64,000 nucleotides of DNA from Clostridia bacterium (GCA_017453205.1 JAFTKO010000023.1:1-64000); one strand, 5' to 3'. Shown: positions 41,461-50,399, numbered from the stretch's first letter. The notes: generated by a model from the letters alone, not told the origin. Numbers and translations: made by a program.

Positions 41461-41592
41461 TTACAGCCATTCCTCAAAAAAACAACTATTATATCCATGC
41501 TCCATAAGAATGTCAAAAACCCGATCCAACTTTTTTTCAAAATCACTTTGATATCCCCGATAGTCCGGATAAAAATATTGCTCGTGGATCAT
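41461..41592 (-). pseudogene. C-terminal-like remnant of an unknown protein
   Basis: Frame 41592-41461 reads MIHEQYFYPDYRGYQSDFEK, KLDRVFDILMEHGYNSCFFE and stops. The composition is that of a real folded protein end, but a stop lies just upstream and the ribosome site is too close to the ATG. I think it is the last part of a decayed sugar-locus gene. The neighbouring sequence 41292-41460 shows no sensible frame. Confidence 0.45.
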
Positions 41593-41627
41593 CACCTTAT
41601 TGCTTTCTTAAATATTAAATAATCCTA

Positions 41628-43556
41628 TCAAATAATTTCGTTTTCCTCTAAAAGTGTATGGTAATAGTAGACGGGGATCGCACTCCAGCCATGGCAACGA
41701 CTATATCCCGAACACTCATGCGGCAAACAATGCAGATCATGAATAACACGCTCCTCTGTCTCCCAACAGGTGGTCGAACCCGCATCCAGCATCTGCTTCC
41801 AACGGGCATCAATATCGGCAAGAACCACAGGCTTATACTTTTCTCGATCTACTTTCAGCATTGCATCATATTGGAAACAACGCATACTAAGCGTCAACGG
41901 AACGCGATCCTTTTGTGCCAAAAGGCGGGTGATTAGCCCTTCCGCATCTTCGGGTGGACAGGTCTCGGTCAAAATACTGAGATAGTTTCCGTACTCGGTA
42001 ATCAGCGGTGCTTCTGACTTCAGCACATATAGTCCAAGCGTTTCATCGTAAAAGCACCTTCGAATTCGCTCTTTAAAATTCTCCGCCTCGTCATAATATA
42101 CATCTTCCCTACCAATGGCACGCGAAATAACTGACATTTCCTGAAGGGCACGTACGTACAACAAATTCAAAAGCAGGTTAGGAGTTGATTCTTGAATCAA
42201 CTTGATTCCGTTCTGCCAATCATAAAAGTTCCAGCACTCGCCCACCTCAAAATCTTTGAGCAAACCGTTTTCGTCCATCTGTGCCCGAAATGTTTTAAAC
42301 ACACGAAGCAGACGGGGATAAACCTCACGAACAAAGCCAATATCCTCGGTATGTTGCAGATACTCTCTGACCGTTGTGAAAAAGTGCAGTGCAAACGATG
42401 GAATAGTTTCAAACCACTCCCCCGGTACGGTTAGCGGAAACAACCCCGCCTTCTCACGAGACTCGGCAATCAGACGAATATTTTGCTTGGCGTATTCGTA
42501 GTTGCCAAATGCATAATAACCGCACAGCATCTGATTTCGGCTATCATAAATGTAAAGCGCCTGCTCTCTTCCGGGGCAGTCCTCATAGTGCTCATGCATA
42601 CACAACCTTAACGTGCGTATGCAGATTTCATAGATGCGTTGACGGAGAGGATCAGTAGGAAGATACGTTTTTTCGGTCAACGGATAATTTGTAGGAAGGA
42701 TCGCCACCTGCTCGACCTCAAACGGTTGATCTGCCTCGACCGCTATATAACGGCACGCTAAACGACGGAACGCATAATAAAAATCATTCTCGCCCGACTT
42801 GGTGTAATATTCCATACTATAATCGCGCTTGCCCACAAAACGGTTGACAATACCGTGCGAAAGATACTCACTGTAAGTAAAAGTCAGAAGCATCGGTTCT
42901 GCGGTCTTAATGCGAAAGCTCAAAAATCCAACTATCTCTTTGCCAAAATCAAAGATATATTTTTTATTCTCTTTGTTTTCATGAAGCACTCCAACACTCG
43001 GAGCCTCCAAATTCAAAGGGCTGACGGGACGCTTGCGGCGCGGCAAAGGCTTGTCTACAATCACTGATGGTGCGTATTCAAGCGGTTCTTTCTCTTTTTG
43101 AGCATCATAATAAAAGCTATAGCCCAATTGCACAGTAATCAGCTTTTGGTAGCCTCTTTTATAGCAAGGATGATATGCCGACAAAATCGTTTCGTCACTG
43201 ACTTTCTCTACTTTTCCGTCAACAAGAAGTTCAAAAATCAATCCCGCCTTACCTACACTATATACCAATAAATCATGTGCTCCAATATACCAAACAAGTA
43301 TCTCCACTTGATTCTCACCCATTTTTAGATAAGGTGTGAGATCCGCTTCCTCATAATAAGCGTTTTCTTCATAATTCTGATACTGCCCAAAGGCAACAAG
43401 CTTTCCGTTTACCAGCACGTTAAAGTCACTGTCGGCACAAAGACGCAGCACTGTTTTTTTGCCGTCAAAAGCAACAGGAACTGTAAAATTCACATATTCA
43501 TCCTGTATCGCATCTGACGCTTTCCATATCCATTTGCTTTTTTCAAAAACAGTCAT
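41628..43556 (-). CDS. GH78-like alpha-L-rhamnosidase family protein
   Basis: 642 residues, cytoplasmic. N-terminal beta domain (KSKWIWKASDAIQDEYVNFT, LRLCADSDFNVLVNGKLVAF), then the (alpha/alpha)6 barrel with HEHYEDCPGREQALYIYDSR (the GH78 DCP.RE. block), GLFPLTVPGEWFETI and a WNFYDW block; the C-terminal sandwich is short. Close in layout to truncated GH78 or trehalase-like family members without rhamnose-binding modules. Acts on imported oligosaccharides. Rhamnose specificity is inferred from the family. Confidence 0.75.
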   Translation of the reverse strand: MTVFEKSKWIWKASDAIQDEYVNFTVPVAFDGKKTVLRLCADSDFNVLVNGKLVAFGQYQNYEENAYYEEADLTPYLKMGENQVEILVWYIGAHDLLVYSVGKAGLIFELLVDGKVEKVSDETILSAYHPCYKRGYQKLITVQLGYSFYYDAQKEKEPLEYAPSVIVDKPLPRRKRPVSPLNLEAPSVGVLHENKENKKYIFDFGKEIVGFLSFRIKTAEPMLLTFTYSEYLSHGIVNRFVGKRDYSMEYYTKSGENDFYYAFRRLACRYIAVEADQPFEVEQVAILPTNYPLTEKTYLPTDPLRQRIYEICIRTLRLCMHEHYEDCPGREQALYIYDSRNQMLCGYYAFGNYEYAKQNIRLIAESREKAGLFPLTVPGEWFETIPSFALHFFTTVREYLQHTEDIGFVREVYPRLLRVFKTFRAQMDENGLLKDFEVGECWNFYDWQNGIKLIQESTPNLLLNLLYVRALQEMSVISRAIGREDVYYDEAENFKERIRRCFYDETLGLYVLKSEAPLITEYGNYLSILTETCPPEDAEGLITRLLAQKDRVPLTLSMRCFQYDAMLKVDREKYKPVVLADIDARWKQMLDAGSTTCWETEERVIHDLHCLPHECSGYSRCHGWSAIPVYYYHTLLEENEII

Positions 43557-43613
43557 TGGAATATTCCTCTCTAAGTCTCGTTGTTCATTTTTTATAAAGA
43601 ATTGTTGTAAATA

Positions 43614-44243
43614 TTAGCAAGATAACTGTTGTATGAGATGAGAAACAGCCTCAAAATATTGATTTGCGATAAATTCAGCACCGTTTTGATTAGGATGCAC
43701 GCCATCAGCGGAATAATACAGTGGTGTTGGTTGCGTTTTTAGTGCTGTTTCAAAATGCTGATCCAACGGAATGTATACGTCTGCATATTCATCTGCCAAA
43801 CGACTTACAATGCTTACAACCCGTTTCACTTCTTCCCGCCATGCCTCTTTAGGCTCGAAATCTAACAAATACGGAGCAATGATAACGATTTTGGCATTTG
43901 TTTGTTGACGCAATAGCTTCAACATAGAACGGTAATTTGCTTCAATTTGCTCTTCTGAAGTTTCAATTCGATTGGGATTATGCCGATGCCACACATCGTT
44001 GATTCCGATCAAGATGGAAATAATATCCGGTTGAAATGTAATTGCATCTGTATAGATTCTATCAAAAAGTTGGTCTGTACGGTTGCCGGAGATTCCCATA
44101 TTGATAAATTCAAAATCCACCTTCGGAAACGCATTTTGAAGAGAGATAGCCGCATATTTAGGGTAGCCATTTCCCATATCGTGATAATTTCTACGATCTC
44201 GCCCGGCATCCGTAATGCTGTCGCCCTGAAATAAGATTTTCAT
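43614..44243 (-). CDS. SGNH/GDSL hydrolase, carbohydrate esterase type
   Basis: 209 residues. Block I LFQGDSITDAGRD (Ser), Gly in NMGISGNRTD, Asn in ILIGINDVWH, and the terminal DGVHPNQNG (Asp, His): the complete SGNH set. No signal peptide. It resembles rhamnogalacturonan acetylesterase and xylan esterase relatives that remove acetyl groups from oligosaccharides. It directly precedes the GH78-like gene, so deacetylation may come before rhamnose removal. Confidence 0.85.
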   Translation of the reverse strand: MKILFQGDSITDAGRDRRNYHDMGNGYPKYAAISLQNAFPKVDFEFINMGISGNRTDQLFDRIYTDAITFQPDIISILIGINDVWHRHNPNRIETSEEQIEANYRSMLKLLRQQTNAKIVIIAPYLLDFEPKEAWREEVKRVVSIVSRLADEYADVYIPLDQHFETALKTQPTPLYYSADGVHPNQNGAEFIANQYFEAVSHLIQQLSC

Positions 44244-44279
44244 ATATTTTACTCCTCCATATACATGATATTTCTCTCA

Positions 44280-44430
44280 GTTGTCAAAAAAAGCAAGCGT
44301 ATCTTTCCTACGCGTCCTACTGTGATGATATTTTGGAATCGGTCGTCAAATAATCAACACAAACCGAATTCAGCGGACTTGCATAGGTAGACTTTTTTCC
44401 CCGCATCATCTGCGACTTTTATCCCCTGAT
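44280..44430 (-). pseudogene. C-terminal remnant of a second copy of the cytoplasmic MBL gene
   Basis: 44335-44420 is about 80% identical to 45290-45390, the end of the MBL gene 1 kb upstream (shared run TCAAATAATCAACACAAACC, then GAATTCAGC and CATAGGTAG). The frame is broken and the upstream part is missing. A tandem duplication with later decay, or replacement of the old gene end, would explain it. It fills most of the gene-free stretch 44244-44590. Confidence 0.65.
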
Positions 44431-44524
44431 ATCTGTATTATACTATATTTTAGAAGCTTTGTCCATGATTTCATCAGCGGTTCCCCGAAGGAAAACGACT
44501 TATCATTACAATCATTTTTATCCC

Positions 44525-44570
44525 CAAAAGCGTTCATGATTCGGCTTTCACCTTGACGTGAACGCTTTTG
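44525..44570 (-). terminator. Hairpin after the HAD gene
   Basis: CAAAAGCGTTCA and TGAACGCTTTTG form a 12-bp stem with a 22-base loop, 20 bases after the HAD stop. The tail is GGGGATAAAAATG, so a weak terminator. Confidence 0.5.
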
Positions 44571-44590
44571 ATCTATCGCCTGCCTTTGTT

Positions 44591-45199
44591 TTATTTATTC
44601 AAAACCCTGTCCAAATAATTTTTTAGCTTTTCGGCATCTCCATCAAATTGATAGCCTGTAATCCCCAACTCGCAGGCAGTAGCTACATTGCCCGCGATAT
44701 CATCAACAAAAACAGTCTCCTCCGGAAGTATTTTATGTGTTTGGCAAAGATATTCAAAAATATCACGATTTGGTTTTTCCCTACCTACCACGGCTGAAAA
44801 AATGCAGGAATCAATCTCATCAAGTATGCGCATTTCCTCTTTATGCTCAGCAAAATACTTAGAAATATTGGAAAGCAAAAATGTACGGACACGATACCGT
44901 TTTTTGATATATATGATCAAATCATGCATTCCCTCCATCTCCGGGAGATTATATATCCAATTTAGAAAAATGGTATCCGCTATTTTCCAAAGCCGTTCGG
45001 GTAACCGATGGCGATAAGCTGCCATAGTCTCCTCGTTGGTCATACTCCCCCGGTCAAGTTTTTCCCAATAGTAGCGATCAAATACAACCTCTTCCAATAG
45101 TTTGGCATCCTGTTCATCACTGACGTACTTTCGTACCATTTTGTTTGGTTCAAAATGTACCAATACATTTCCAAAGTCAAAAACTACATTTTTTATCAT
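44591..45199 (-). CDS. HAD-superfamily phosphatase (HAD-IA)
   Basis: 202 residues. Motif I VVFDFGNVLVHF (Asp nucleophile), motif II FLLSNISKY, motif III REKPNRDIF (Lys) and motif IV VFVDDIAGNV. The DFGNV variant is typical of YihX-like alpha-glucose-1-phosphate phosphatases and epoxide hydrolase-like HADs. Probably removes phosphate from a sugar phosphate. Lies between the cytoplasmic MBL gene and the decayed MBL copy. Confidence 0.8.
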   Translation of the reverse strand: MIKNVVFDFGNVLVHFEPNKMVRKYVSDEQDAKLLEEVVFDRYYWEKLDRGSMTNEETMAAYRHRLPERLWKIADTIFLNWIYNLPEMEGMHDLIIYIKKRYRVRTFLLSNISKYFAEHKEEMRILDEIDSCIFSAVVGREKPNRDIFEYLCQTHKILPEETVFVDDIAGNVATACELGITGYQFDGDAEKLKNYLDRVLNK

Positions 45200-45217
45200 T
45201 TTGGCAATTTACCTTTT

Positions 45218-46891
45218 TTAATAATTACATTTACGATTGCGAGAGAAAGCGAGCACATCTTTTCCGGCACAGCCAACGTTGATGATCATTTTAGAATCAG
45301 CCATCAAATAATCAACACAAACCGAATTCAGCAAACTGGCATAGGTAGCACTTTTTTTGCCAGCATCGTCTGATACTGTCGTGCTCTGATATCCGTCACG
45401 CTTAAGAGCATTACAGTACCATTCAAAATTATATTCGGTCACACCGCTGATTGTAATCGTATAAGTTTTGTCTGTCTCGTTAAAAGTCAGAATTTCTTTA
45501 TCATCACCGTTTCCATAATATCTGGGTGCATCTCCAAAGCCCTCTTTTAAGTGCGCCTCGGTCAGATAATTTTTCGGTTGCTTTCTCAATTCGTAATCAA
45601 CGTCAAACTTATTTTCGACATCGGATTTCCGATCAAAACGCGCAAGCTCTTCTACGCTCATTCCATCGTACAGTGTCATTACCTTGTCATCTTGAGACAA
45701 AATCAAATTATGCTTCACGCTGTTAAAATCAAAGTGATTATAAAGCTTTCCAATAAGCTTATTTTGAAGGATATGTTCATAGGTATTGGGCCAAATCGCA
45801 ACAGATGCGCCCGTGTTATAATATAGCTCTTCATCGCCGCCATTGAAGGAATGATGGGCAATTACAACCGCATCACATTTCAGATCTTTTCCGTGCAGTT
45901 TTCGAATGATCTTTGCTTCTCCGTCCACCGCGTCCCCAAGTGCCAGCAGTTTTCCACCCGACATTGTAAACATATATATGACCGATGACATATTGGTATC
46001 AAACATTTGCTGACGGTAAAGATTTTCGGAAGTAAATACGATCTCCAATGTAACCCCGGGATACTCAAATATCTGCCCCGTATGAGCAATCGTAAATCCA
46101 CCGTTCGGCATTTTTTCATCCATAAGGTGCTTCACTCGATTGGAAAAACGCGTCACCGATGCCGCAACGTCGTCCATTGTATATTCCATGTAGTTTTTAC
46201 CAAAATAAGTTTGTTCGCCGGGGAATCCATGAATCACTCTTTGTACTTCGATCTTATCTCCATACTTTTCCATTATACCGAAAAAGCCACCGACGTGGTC
46301 ACTGTGTGCGTGGGTAATCATCCAAGCTGCAACAATCGGTTTGCCGTCCCGTACATTTTGCTCACAAAGAGTTTGATAGATCAAATCGACAGGTTCTTCT
46401 CTTGCAAGCGAACTGTCAACAATCAAAAATCTACCGTCAGCAAGTCTGATCACCAAGCAGGTCACAATGCTCGTCACTTGAACTTTCGCTATGCTTTCAT
46501 ATGCTTCGAGCTTGGGAGGCAACATAGAATTCTTCACACTATCAACAGCAATGGACAAATAAGATATATCCTTCAAAACATATCTATCAACATCCCTATA
46601 GCTTATATGGGATACGTTTACAATATTCTCACCGTCGGTATAGGTTGCAAATGAATTTCCGTTTGATTCTTTTGAAGAGTAAAGAACAAAATTATTTTTT
46701 TCAAGCTTATTGCAATAATCAACAAAATCTGTTTTTCCTGCACCGTGCTCAAGAACGTAATACGACTTATAAGTGTCAAGCGAATATATAAGCTCCTCTT
46801 CACCCGCGCCATCGTATGCGGGTGCATGACCGTACCAATCAGCATCACGATCTTTCAATTGGGCATATGCCAAGTAATTTTCATTTTTCAT
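45218..46891 (-). CDS. Cytoplasmic MBL-fold hydrolase with repeated flanking domain
   Basis: I start at the ATG at 46891 (AGGAG ten bases upstream); about 557 residues, no signal peptide. Residues 1-90 (NENYLAYAQLKDRDADWYGH, ENIVNVSHISY) and the last 110 (NYLTEAHLKEGFGDAPRYYG, KDGYQSTTV-like block, MADSKMIINVG) are two copies of the same domain. Between them an MBL domain: ADGRFLIVDSS, THAHSDHVGGFF, LLALGDAVDGEA, VIAHHSFNGGDEEL. It matches the C-terminal half of the lipoprotein at 51611 (THAHSDH versus SHPHSDH, VSHHGYNGGD). Substrate unknown. Confidence 0.8.
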   Translation of the reverse strand: MKNENYLAYAQLKDRDADWYGHAPAYDGAGEEELIYSLDTYKSYYVLEHGAGKTDFVDYCNKLEKNNFVLYSSKESNGNSFATYTDGENIVNVSHISYRDVDRYVLKDISYLSIAVDSVKNSMLPPKLEAYESIAKVQVTSIVTCLVIRLADGRFLIVDSSLAREEPVDLIYQTLCEQNVRDGKPIVAAWMITHAHSDHVGGFFGIMEKYGDKIEVQRVIHGFPGEQTYFGKNYMEYTMDDVAASVTRFSNRVKHLMDEKMPNGGFTIAHTGQIFEYPGVTLEIVFTSENLYRQQMFDTNMSSVIYMFTMSGGKLLALGDAVDGEAKIIRKLHGKDLKCDAVVIAHHSFNGGDEELYYNTGASVAIWPNTYEHILQNKLIGKLYNHFDFNSVKHNLILSQDDKVMTLYDGMSVEELARFDRKSDVENKFDVDYELRKQPKNYLTEAHLKEGFGDAPRYYGNGDDKEILTFNETDKTYTITISGVTEYNFEWYCNALKRDGYQSTTVSDDAGKKSATYASLLNSVCVDYLMADSKMIINVGCAGKDVLAFSRNRKCNY

Positions 46892-46969
46892 TTTGAATAG
46901 TTCTCCTATATCCTTTCGGGACGACGTGGAACAACCGAAAACCAATTGACGCATCGCCCATATAATTAT

Positions 46970-48256
46970 TCAATTAGAAGTATTCCTCAATGTTTCTATA
47001 TAATCCGACATTGTAATGACCGACCCTTGAAGGCGCGATTCTTCAGCGGCAAACGCAACCAAATGATTTTCAACGGACGTTGCAATATCTGTAATGGAAT
47101 TACCCGTATAGGTTCCGCTCAAATACTGACAGAAGCTGCGGATGATTCCTCTGTCACCTCCGCCGTGTCCGCCCTGAATGCTTTCGTCAAGAACAGCGTC
47201 TTGGATCTTGATCTGCTTTGTTTCACGGGTGTTGAAATCAAACAGCGTAATATAATCATCGGACATTTCGGCATTGATCTCTCCTTTTGTGCCCATGATG
47301 CGCAGCTTTCTGCCACCGCGATTAAAAGCACTCATCGTAAAGGAAACCGTTTCCCCGCCCTCATATTCCAAATTAACGACCTGATGGTCTACAACGTCGT
47401 TATCGCAACGGAAAACGCATTTGCCGTAGTCGGTTTCGGTAATGGCGTGGTGAATATCTTCATCGGTGGGATTATGCTTGCGCGTTGCAGTTTGCGTGAA
47501 CGGCACAAAGGTTCTTTGCTCGTAGATTTTACGCGTGCTGTATGGGCAGGTTTCTTCGGCGGGACATCCTTGAACGCAGTATTCGGGCGCCCCCTTTGGC
47601 ATATTTTCTTTGCGGAAATACGTTAGAGAGCCAAAGCTTTGCAAGCGTTCGCAACGGGTTCCCAACAGCCATTGCAAAATGTCCAGATCGTGACAGCTCT
47701 TTGCCAAAATCATGGGTGAGCTTTCAGATGCCTTGTGCCAATTGCCCCGCACGTAGCTGTGGCTTTGATGCACGTTTCCAACGCATTCGATGTGAATGAT
47801 GTTCATCACCTTTCCAATCGTATCGCTGTCAATCAATTGTTTGAGCAATCTGAAAAACGGAGTAAACCGCAGCACGTGGCAAACCACCACCTGAACGCCC
47901 TTTTCTTTCGCCGCCTCACTGATAGCAAGGCACTCTTTGGGCGTGGGAGCCGCAGGCTTTTCCAACAGCAGGTGGTAGCCAAGTGAAATTGCTTTCATCG
48001 CGGGCTCGTAGTGCATTTGATCCTGCGTGGCAATAATTGCGGCATCCGCAAACCTTGGCTGCGCAAGAATTTCCGTCCAGCAGTTAAAGCAGGCACTGTC
48101 CGGTAAAGAAAATTTTTCTTTTATATAATTTCTTCTGACCGGATCGGGATCTGCAACACCAACCAACTCAAATTCAGGGCAGTTTTTTGCGCCAAGATCT
48201 GCATAGGTCGTACCGCGGTCACCGGCTCCAATCAAAATGATTTTTATCTTTTTCAA
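46970..48256 (-). CDS. Gfo/Idh/MocA-family oxidoreductase
   Basis: 428 residues. UUG start after AAAGGA. Rossmann motif ILIGAGDRGTTYADLG, AIIATQDQMHYEPAM, the catalytic LLLEKPAAPTP (Lys), HVLRFTPFF and KSCHDLDILQWL (His). An insertion with Cys (CVQGCPAEETC) may bind metal or be structural; it is known in one branch of the family. Likely a sugar dehydrogenase or an NAD-dependent glycosidase of GH109 type; the sequence alone does not decide. Probably the key cytoplasmic redox step of locus B. Confidence 0.85.
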   Translation of the reverse strand: MKKIKIILIGAGDRGTTYADLGAKNCPEFELVGVADPDPVRRNYIKEKFSLPDSACFNCWTEILAQPRFADAAIIATQDQMHYEPAMKAISLGYHLLLEKPAAPTPKECLAISEAAKEKGVQVVVCHVLRFTPFFRLLKQLIDSDTIGKVMNIIHIECVGNVHQSHSYVRGNWHKASESSPMILAKSCHDLDILQWLLGTRCERLQSFGSLTYFRKENMPKGAPEYCVQGCPAEETCPYSTRKIYEQRTFVPFTQTATRKHNPTDEDIHHAITETDYGKCVFRCDNDVVDHQVVNLEYEGGETVSFTMSAFNRGGRKLRIMGTKGEINAEMSDDYITLFDFNTRETKQIKIQDAVLDESIQGGHGGGDRGIIRSFCQYLSGTYTGNSITDIATSVENHLVAFAAEESRLQGSVITMSDYIETLRNTSN

Positions 48257-48318
48257 AATTTTATTGTCCTTTCATATGTTCTAACAATATGTGAAAATGC
48301 TCTATTCTAACATAAGAA

Positions 48319-48348
48319 GGTGGGCTGTTGCCATGGCAACAGCCCACC
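48319..48348 (-). terminator. Perfect 30-base palindrome after the anchored secreted-protein gene
   Basis: GGTGGGCTGTTGCC joins its own complement with no loop spacer, a 15-bp arm each side. The minus-strand tail TTCTTATGTTA is moderately T-rich. Located between the anchored protein gene and the oxidoreductase gene. Confidence 0.6.
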
Positions 48349-48437
48349 AAAATGGTTTTCGCAAGCAACAGAAATAAGAAATGATATTTTGTTTTTTATT
48401 CAAAAATCCAATACATTTCACTAAATGTTCTCACGAC

Positions 48438-50225
48438 TCAATCTTTCTTTTTACGGACTTTTGCAATAAAGGGTGCGGCACACAATGCGATCAAGGAAAC
48501 CGAAGCGATAGAAACGGTTGAAGAGCAACCACCTTCATCCGTTGTAGTGTTCGGCTTTGTCTCGGTGGTGTCCGGTGCCTTCGTTTCATTTGTATCGTTA
48601 GTTGCGGGTTCGGTCGTAGAGGTATCGGGATCGGTATCGGGATCGGTGTCGGGATCCGTGTCGGGATCGGTATCGGGCTCCGTGTCGGGCGTTGTTGCGG
48701 GTGCAATTGCAGCTGCCGTTACAGTCTGCACAAGTGCGCCTGCCTCACCGGGCCAAACCAACTCTTCGTAATCCTCATAGTAGCCGGCAACCACTTGAAT
48801 TGATGCTACGTCAATATTGCAAGCATCGCCAAACAAGAAGCCCATAAAGGAGTTGGTGGGTGCCTTGGTGTTTGCCGTTTTGACCCACTTTACGGTATGT
48901 CCACCGCAGGTCAAAATAATCGTTCCCATCTCGCGACCGATTGCAGAGAAGGTAGCGGTGATCCACTCACCCGCTTGCATATCCTTGATAAATTCCTTTT
49001 GTTCAGCTTCATACTTGGAGAGGTAGGATGCACCATCGATGGTACCGCCAATTCGAATGGGGGTATCAATTTGACCGCTGGTCTTACCGGTGCTTTCATC
49101 CAATACGTTACCGTGAACATAGCAAAGGTATTTTGTGGTACCTTCGTTATAACGGAATTTTACGTTTACTGTATAATCCTGAATATTCTTGGGGATGGAG
49201 TTACCCGTCATCATCATCTTGACCTTGGCGCCTCCGGTCACTACATTCAGATATTCATCCTTCAGTTCAAATCCAATGGGGTCTCCATCGTTGGTCACAA
49301 AATAACCGGTGTCGTCAAAGCTATCGATCTTGGAGAAGTCCATATTGTGAAGGACGTATCCCTTGACATACTTCGTTGCGGCAACATCCTCATAAGCAAG
49401 CGTGGGTTGCTGTGCAAAAACACGGTTGGGCTGAAGCTCATTGACAACAGGGCCGGTTTTAGCTTCGTGGGACAATACATCGATCTTGCTCACGGTTGCT
49501 CCAGGGACAACTTCGTCGTCATTTGCACGCATATTGAATCCAAAGGTTCCTGCACTTGCATCCAAAAAACCGGTGTACGTTACAACCAAATCATCGCACG
49601 TCACGATAATTTTTACAAGTTGCTTATTCTCTACAACAAACTGGAAGTTTGCAGGTTTCTTTTCGTTGACCATTTTGGTCATCAAAGTAACCGTATTGGT
49701 GGGAGTATCTGCTGTAAACCCGTTGCAAATAAACTGGCTGCCGCTGGCACGGAAGTTTGTACCTGCTGTAAAAGTCGAATAGCTCAATTTGTCTTCTTGG
49801 TATCCAAAGCCAAAGTAAGGATATGTATTCTTACAACCGGTAGGAATGTCAAACGTCATATCAATATCAATGATATAGCTGGTCAGCGCCGTCAGATCAA
49901 ACGAATCAAAATAGAAGCCTGTGGTATGTCTGATAGGATTTGAAAAGGTGTAGCCTTGTTCGGTCAACAGGGTGGTAATAGGCTTCGCCGCCACCTGATT
50001 CGCGGCCGCTGCCTTATCGATAATACCAATACCAAGATTTTCAATTTCGTGAATATTCTTTGCCTCGGTCAATCCCAAATCGGTGTATTTCTTAACAAAG
50101 TCTACGCTGTAAAGGACTTCGGGCTCGGTGGGTTCGGTGGCTGCGTTGTCTTCAGCAAAAACGCCAAGATTCAAAGCAGAAAGCAACATCACTGCAATCA
50201 GAAGTATAGATAAAAATCTTTTCAT
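48438..50225 (-). CDS. Secreted two-domain surface protein with GC-TM-Lys C-terminal anchor
   Basis: About 595 residues from the ATG at 50225 (GTGAGG upstream). Sec signal FLSILLIAVMLLSALNLGVF. Two related beta-sandwich domains (HTTGFYFDSFDLTALTSYII and QDYTVNVKFRYNEG) with LDASAGTFGFNMRAN, as in the secreted protein at 50420. Then a Pro-Asp-Thr linker with DPDT repeats, and the end EGGCSSTVSIASVSLIALCA, one membrane segment and VRKKKD. This is not LPXTG; the Gly-Cys motif before the segment looks like a different sorting signal. Probably binds glycans at the cell surface. Confidence 0.75.
   Translation of the reverse strand: MKRFLSILLIAVMLLSALNLGVFAEDNAATEPTEPEVLYSVDFVKKYTDLGLTEAKNIHEIENLGIGIIDKAAAANQVAAKPITTLLTEQGYTFSNPIRHTTGFYFDSFDLTALTSYIIDIDMTFDIPTGCKNTYPYFGFGYQEDKLSYSTFTAGTNFRASGSQFICNGFTADTPTNTVTLMTKMVNEKKPANFQFVVENKQLVKIIVTCDDLVVTYTGFLDASAGTFGFNMRANDDEVVPGATVSKIDVLSHEAKTGPVVNELQPNRVFAQQPTLAYEDVAATKYVKGYVLHNMDFSKIDSFDDTGYFVTNDGDPIGFELKDEYLNVVTGGAKVKMMMTGNSIPKNIQDYTVNVKFRYNEGTTKYLCYVHGNVLDESTGKTSGQIDTPIRIGGTIDGASYLSKYEAEQKEFIKDMQAGEWITATFSAIGREMGTIILTCGGHTVKWVKTANTKAPTNSFMGFLFGDACNIDVASIQVVAGYYEDYEELVWPGEAGALVQTVTAAAIAPATTPDTEPDTDPDTDPDTDPDTDPDTSTTEPATNDTNETKAPDTTETKPNTTTDEGGCSSTVSIASVSLIALCAAPFIAKVRKKKD
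48621..48690 (-). repeat. 12-base tandem repeat coding for DPDT units
   Basis: About 5-6 copies of a 12-base unit (GGTATCGGGATC on the plus strand with few changes) encode (DPDT)n in the wall-spanning linker of the surface protein. Copy number probably varies between strains. Confidence 0.8.
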
Positions 50226-50264
50226 GTTTTTCCTCACTTTCAAGTCAAGAAGAATATTTTTCTT

Positions 50265-50399
50265 TTAAAAAGCATCAAAGCCAAATACGATATCAATATC
50301 GCTTGTACTCAACTGTCCGCTGTTTCCGCTGACGGTTAAAATATCTACTGCCTCAATCATCTCAACATCCAATAAGGGAGTTACATATGCCATTTTCAT
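50265..50399 (-). CDS. 44-residue peptide of the MKxxYxxP type
   Basis: ATG at 50399 with GAGAGG ten bases upstream. Starts MKMAYVTPLLDVEMIEAVDI, goes on LTVSGNSGQLSTSDIDI and ends VFGFDAF. It resembles the 40-residue peptide of locus A in the first 25 residues. It lies 20 bases downstream of a secreted-protein gene, exactly as the locus A peptide does. No Sec signal or Cys. Function unknown. Confidence 0.65.
   Translation of the reverse strand: MKMAYVTPLLDVEMIEAVDILTVSGNSGQLSTSDIDIVFGFDAF

Noticed and set aside
41292..41546. Minus-strand 84-residue hydrophobic frame
   Set aside because: Phe/Trp/Ile-rich out-of-frame reading over the remnant that codes for HEQYFYPDY; no ribosome site.
48621..48690. 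Regular short repeats that could suggest CRISPR
   Set aside because: Unit is 12 bases without spacers and codes for DPDT in a linker. No CRISPR array or cas gene is seen in the window.
48897..49943. Plus-strand 348-residue open frame
   Set aside because: Antisense to the anchored surface protein, which has signal peptide and anchor.
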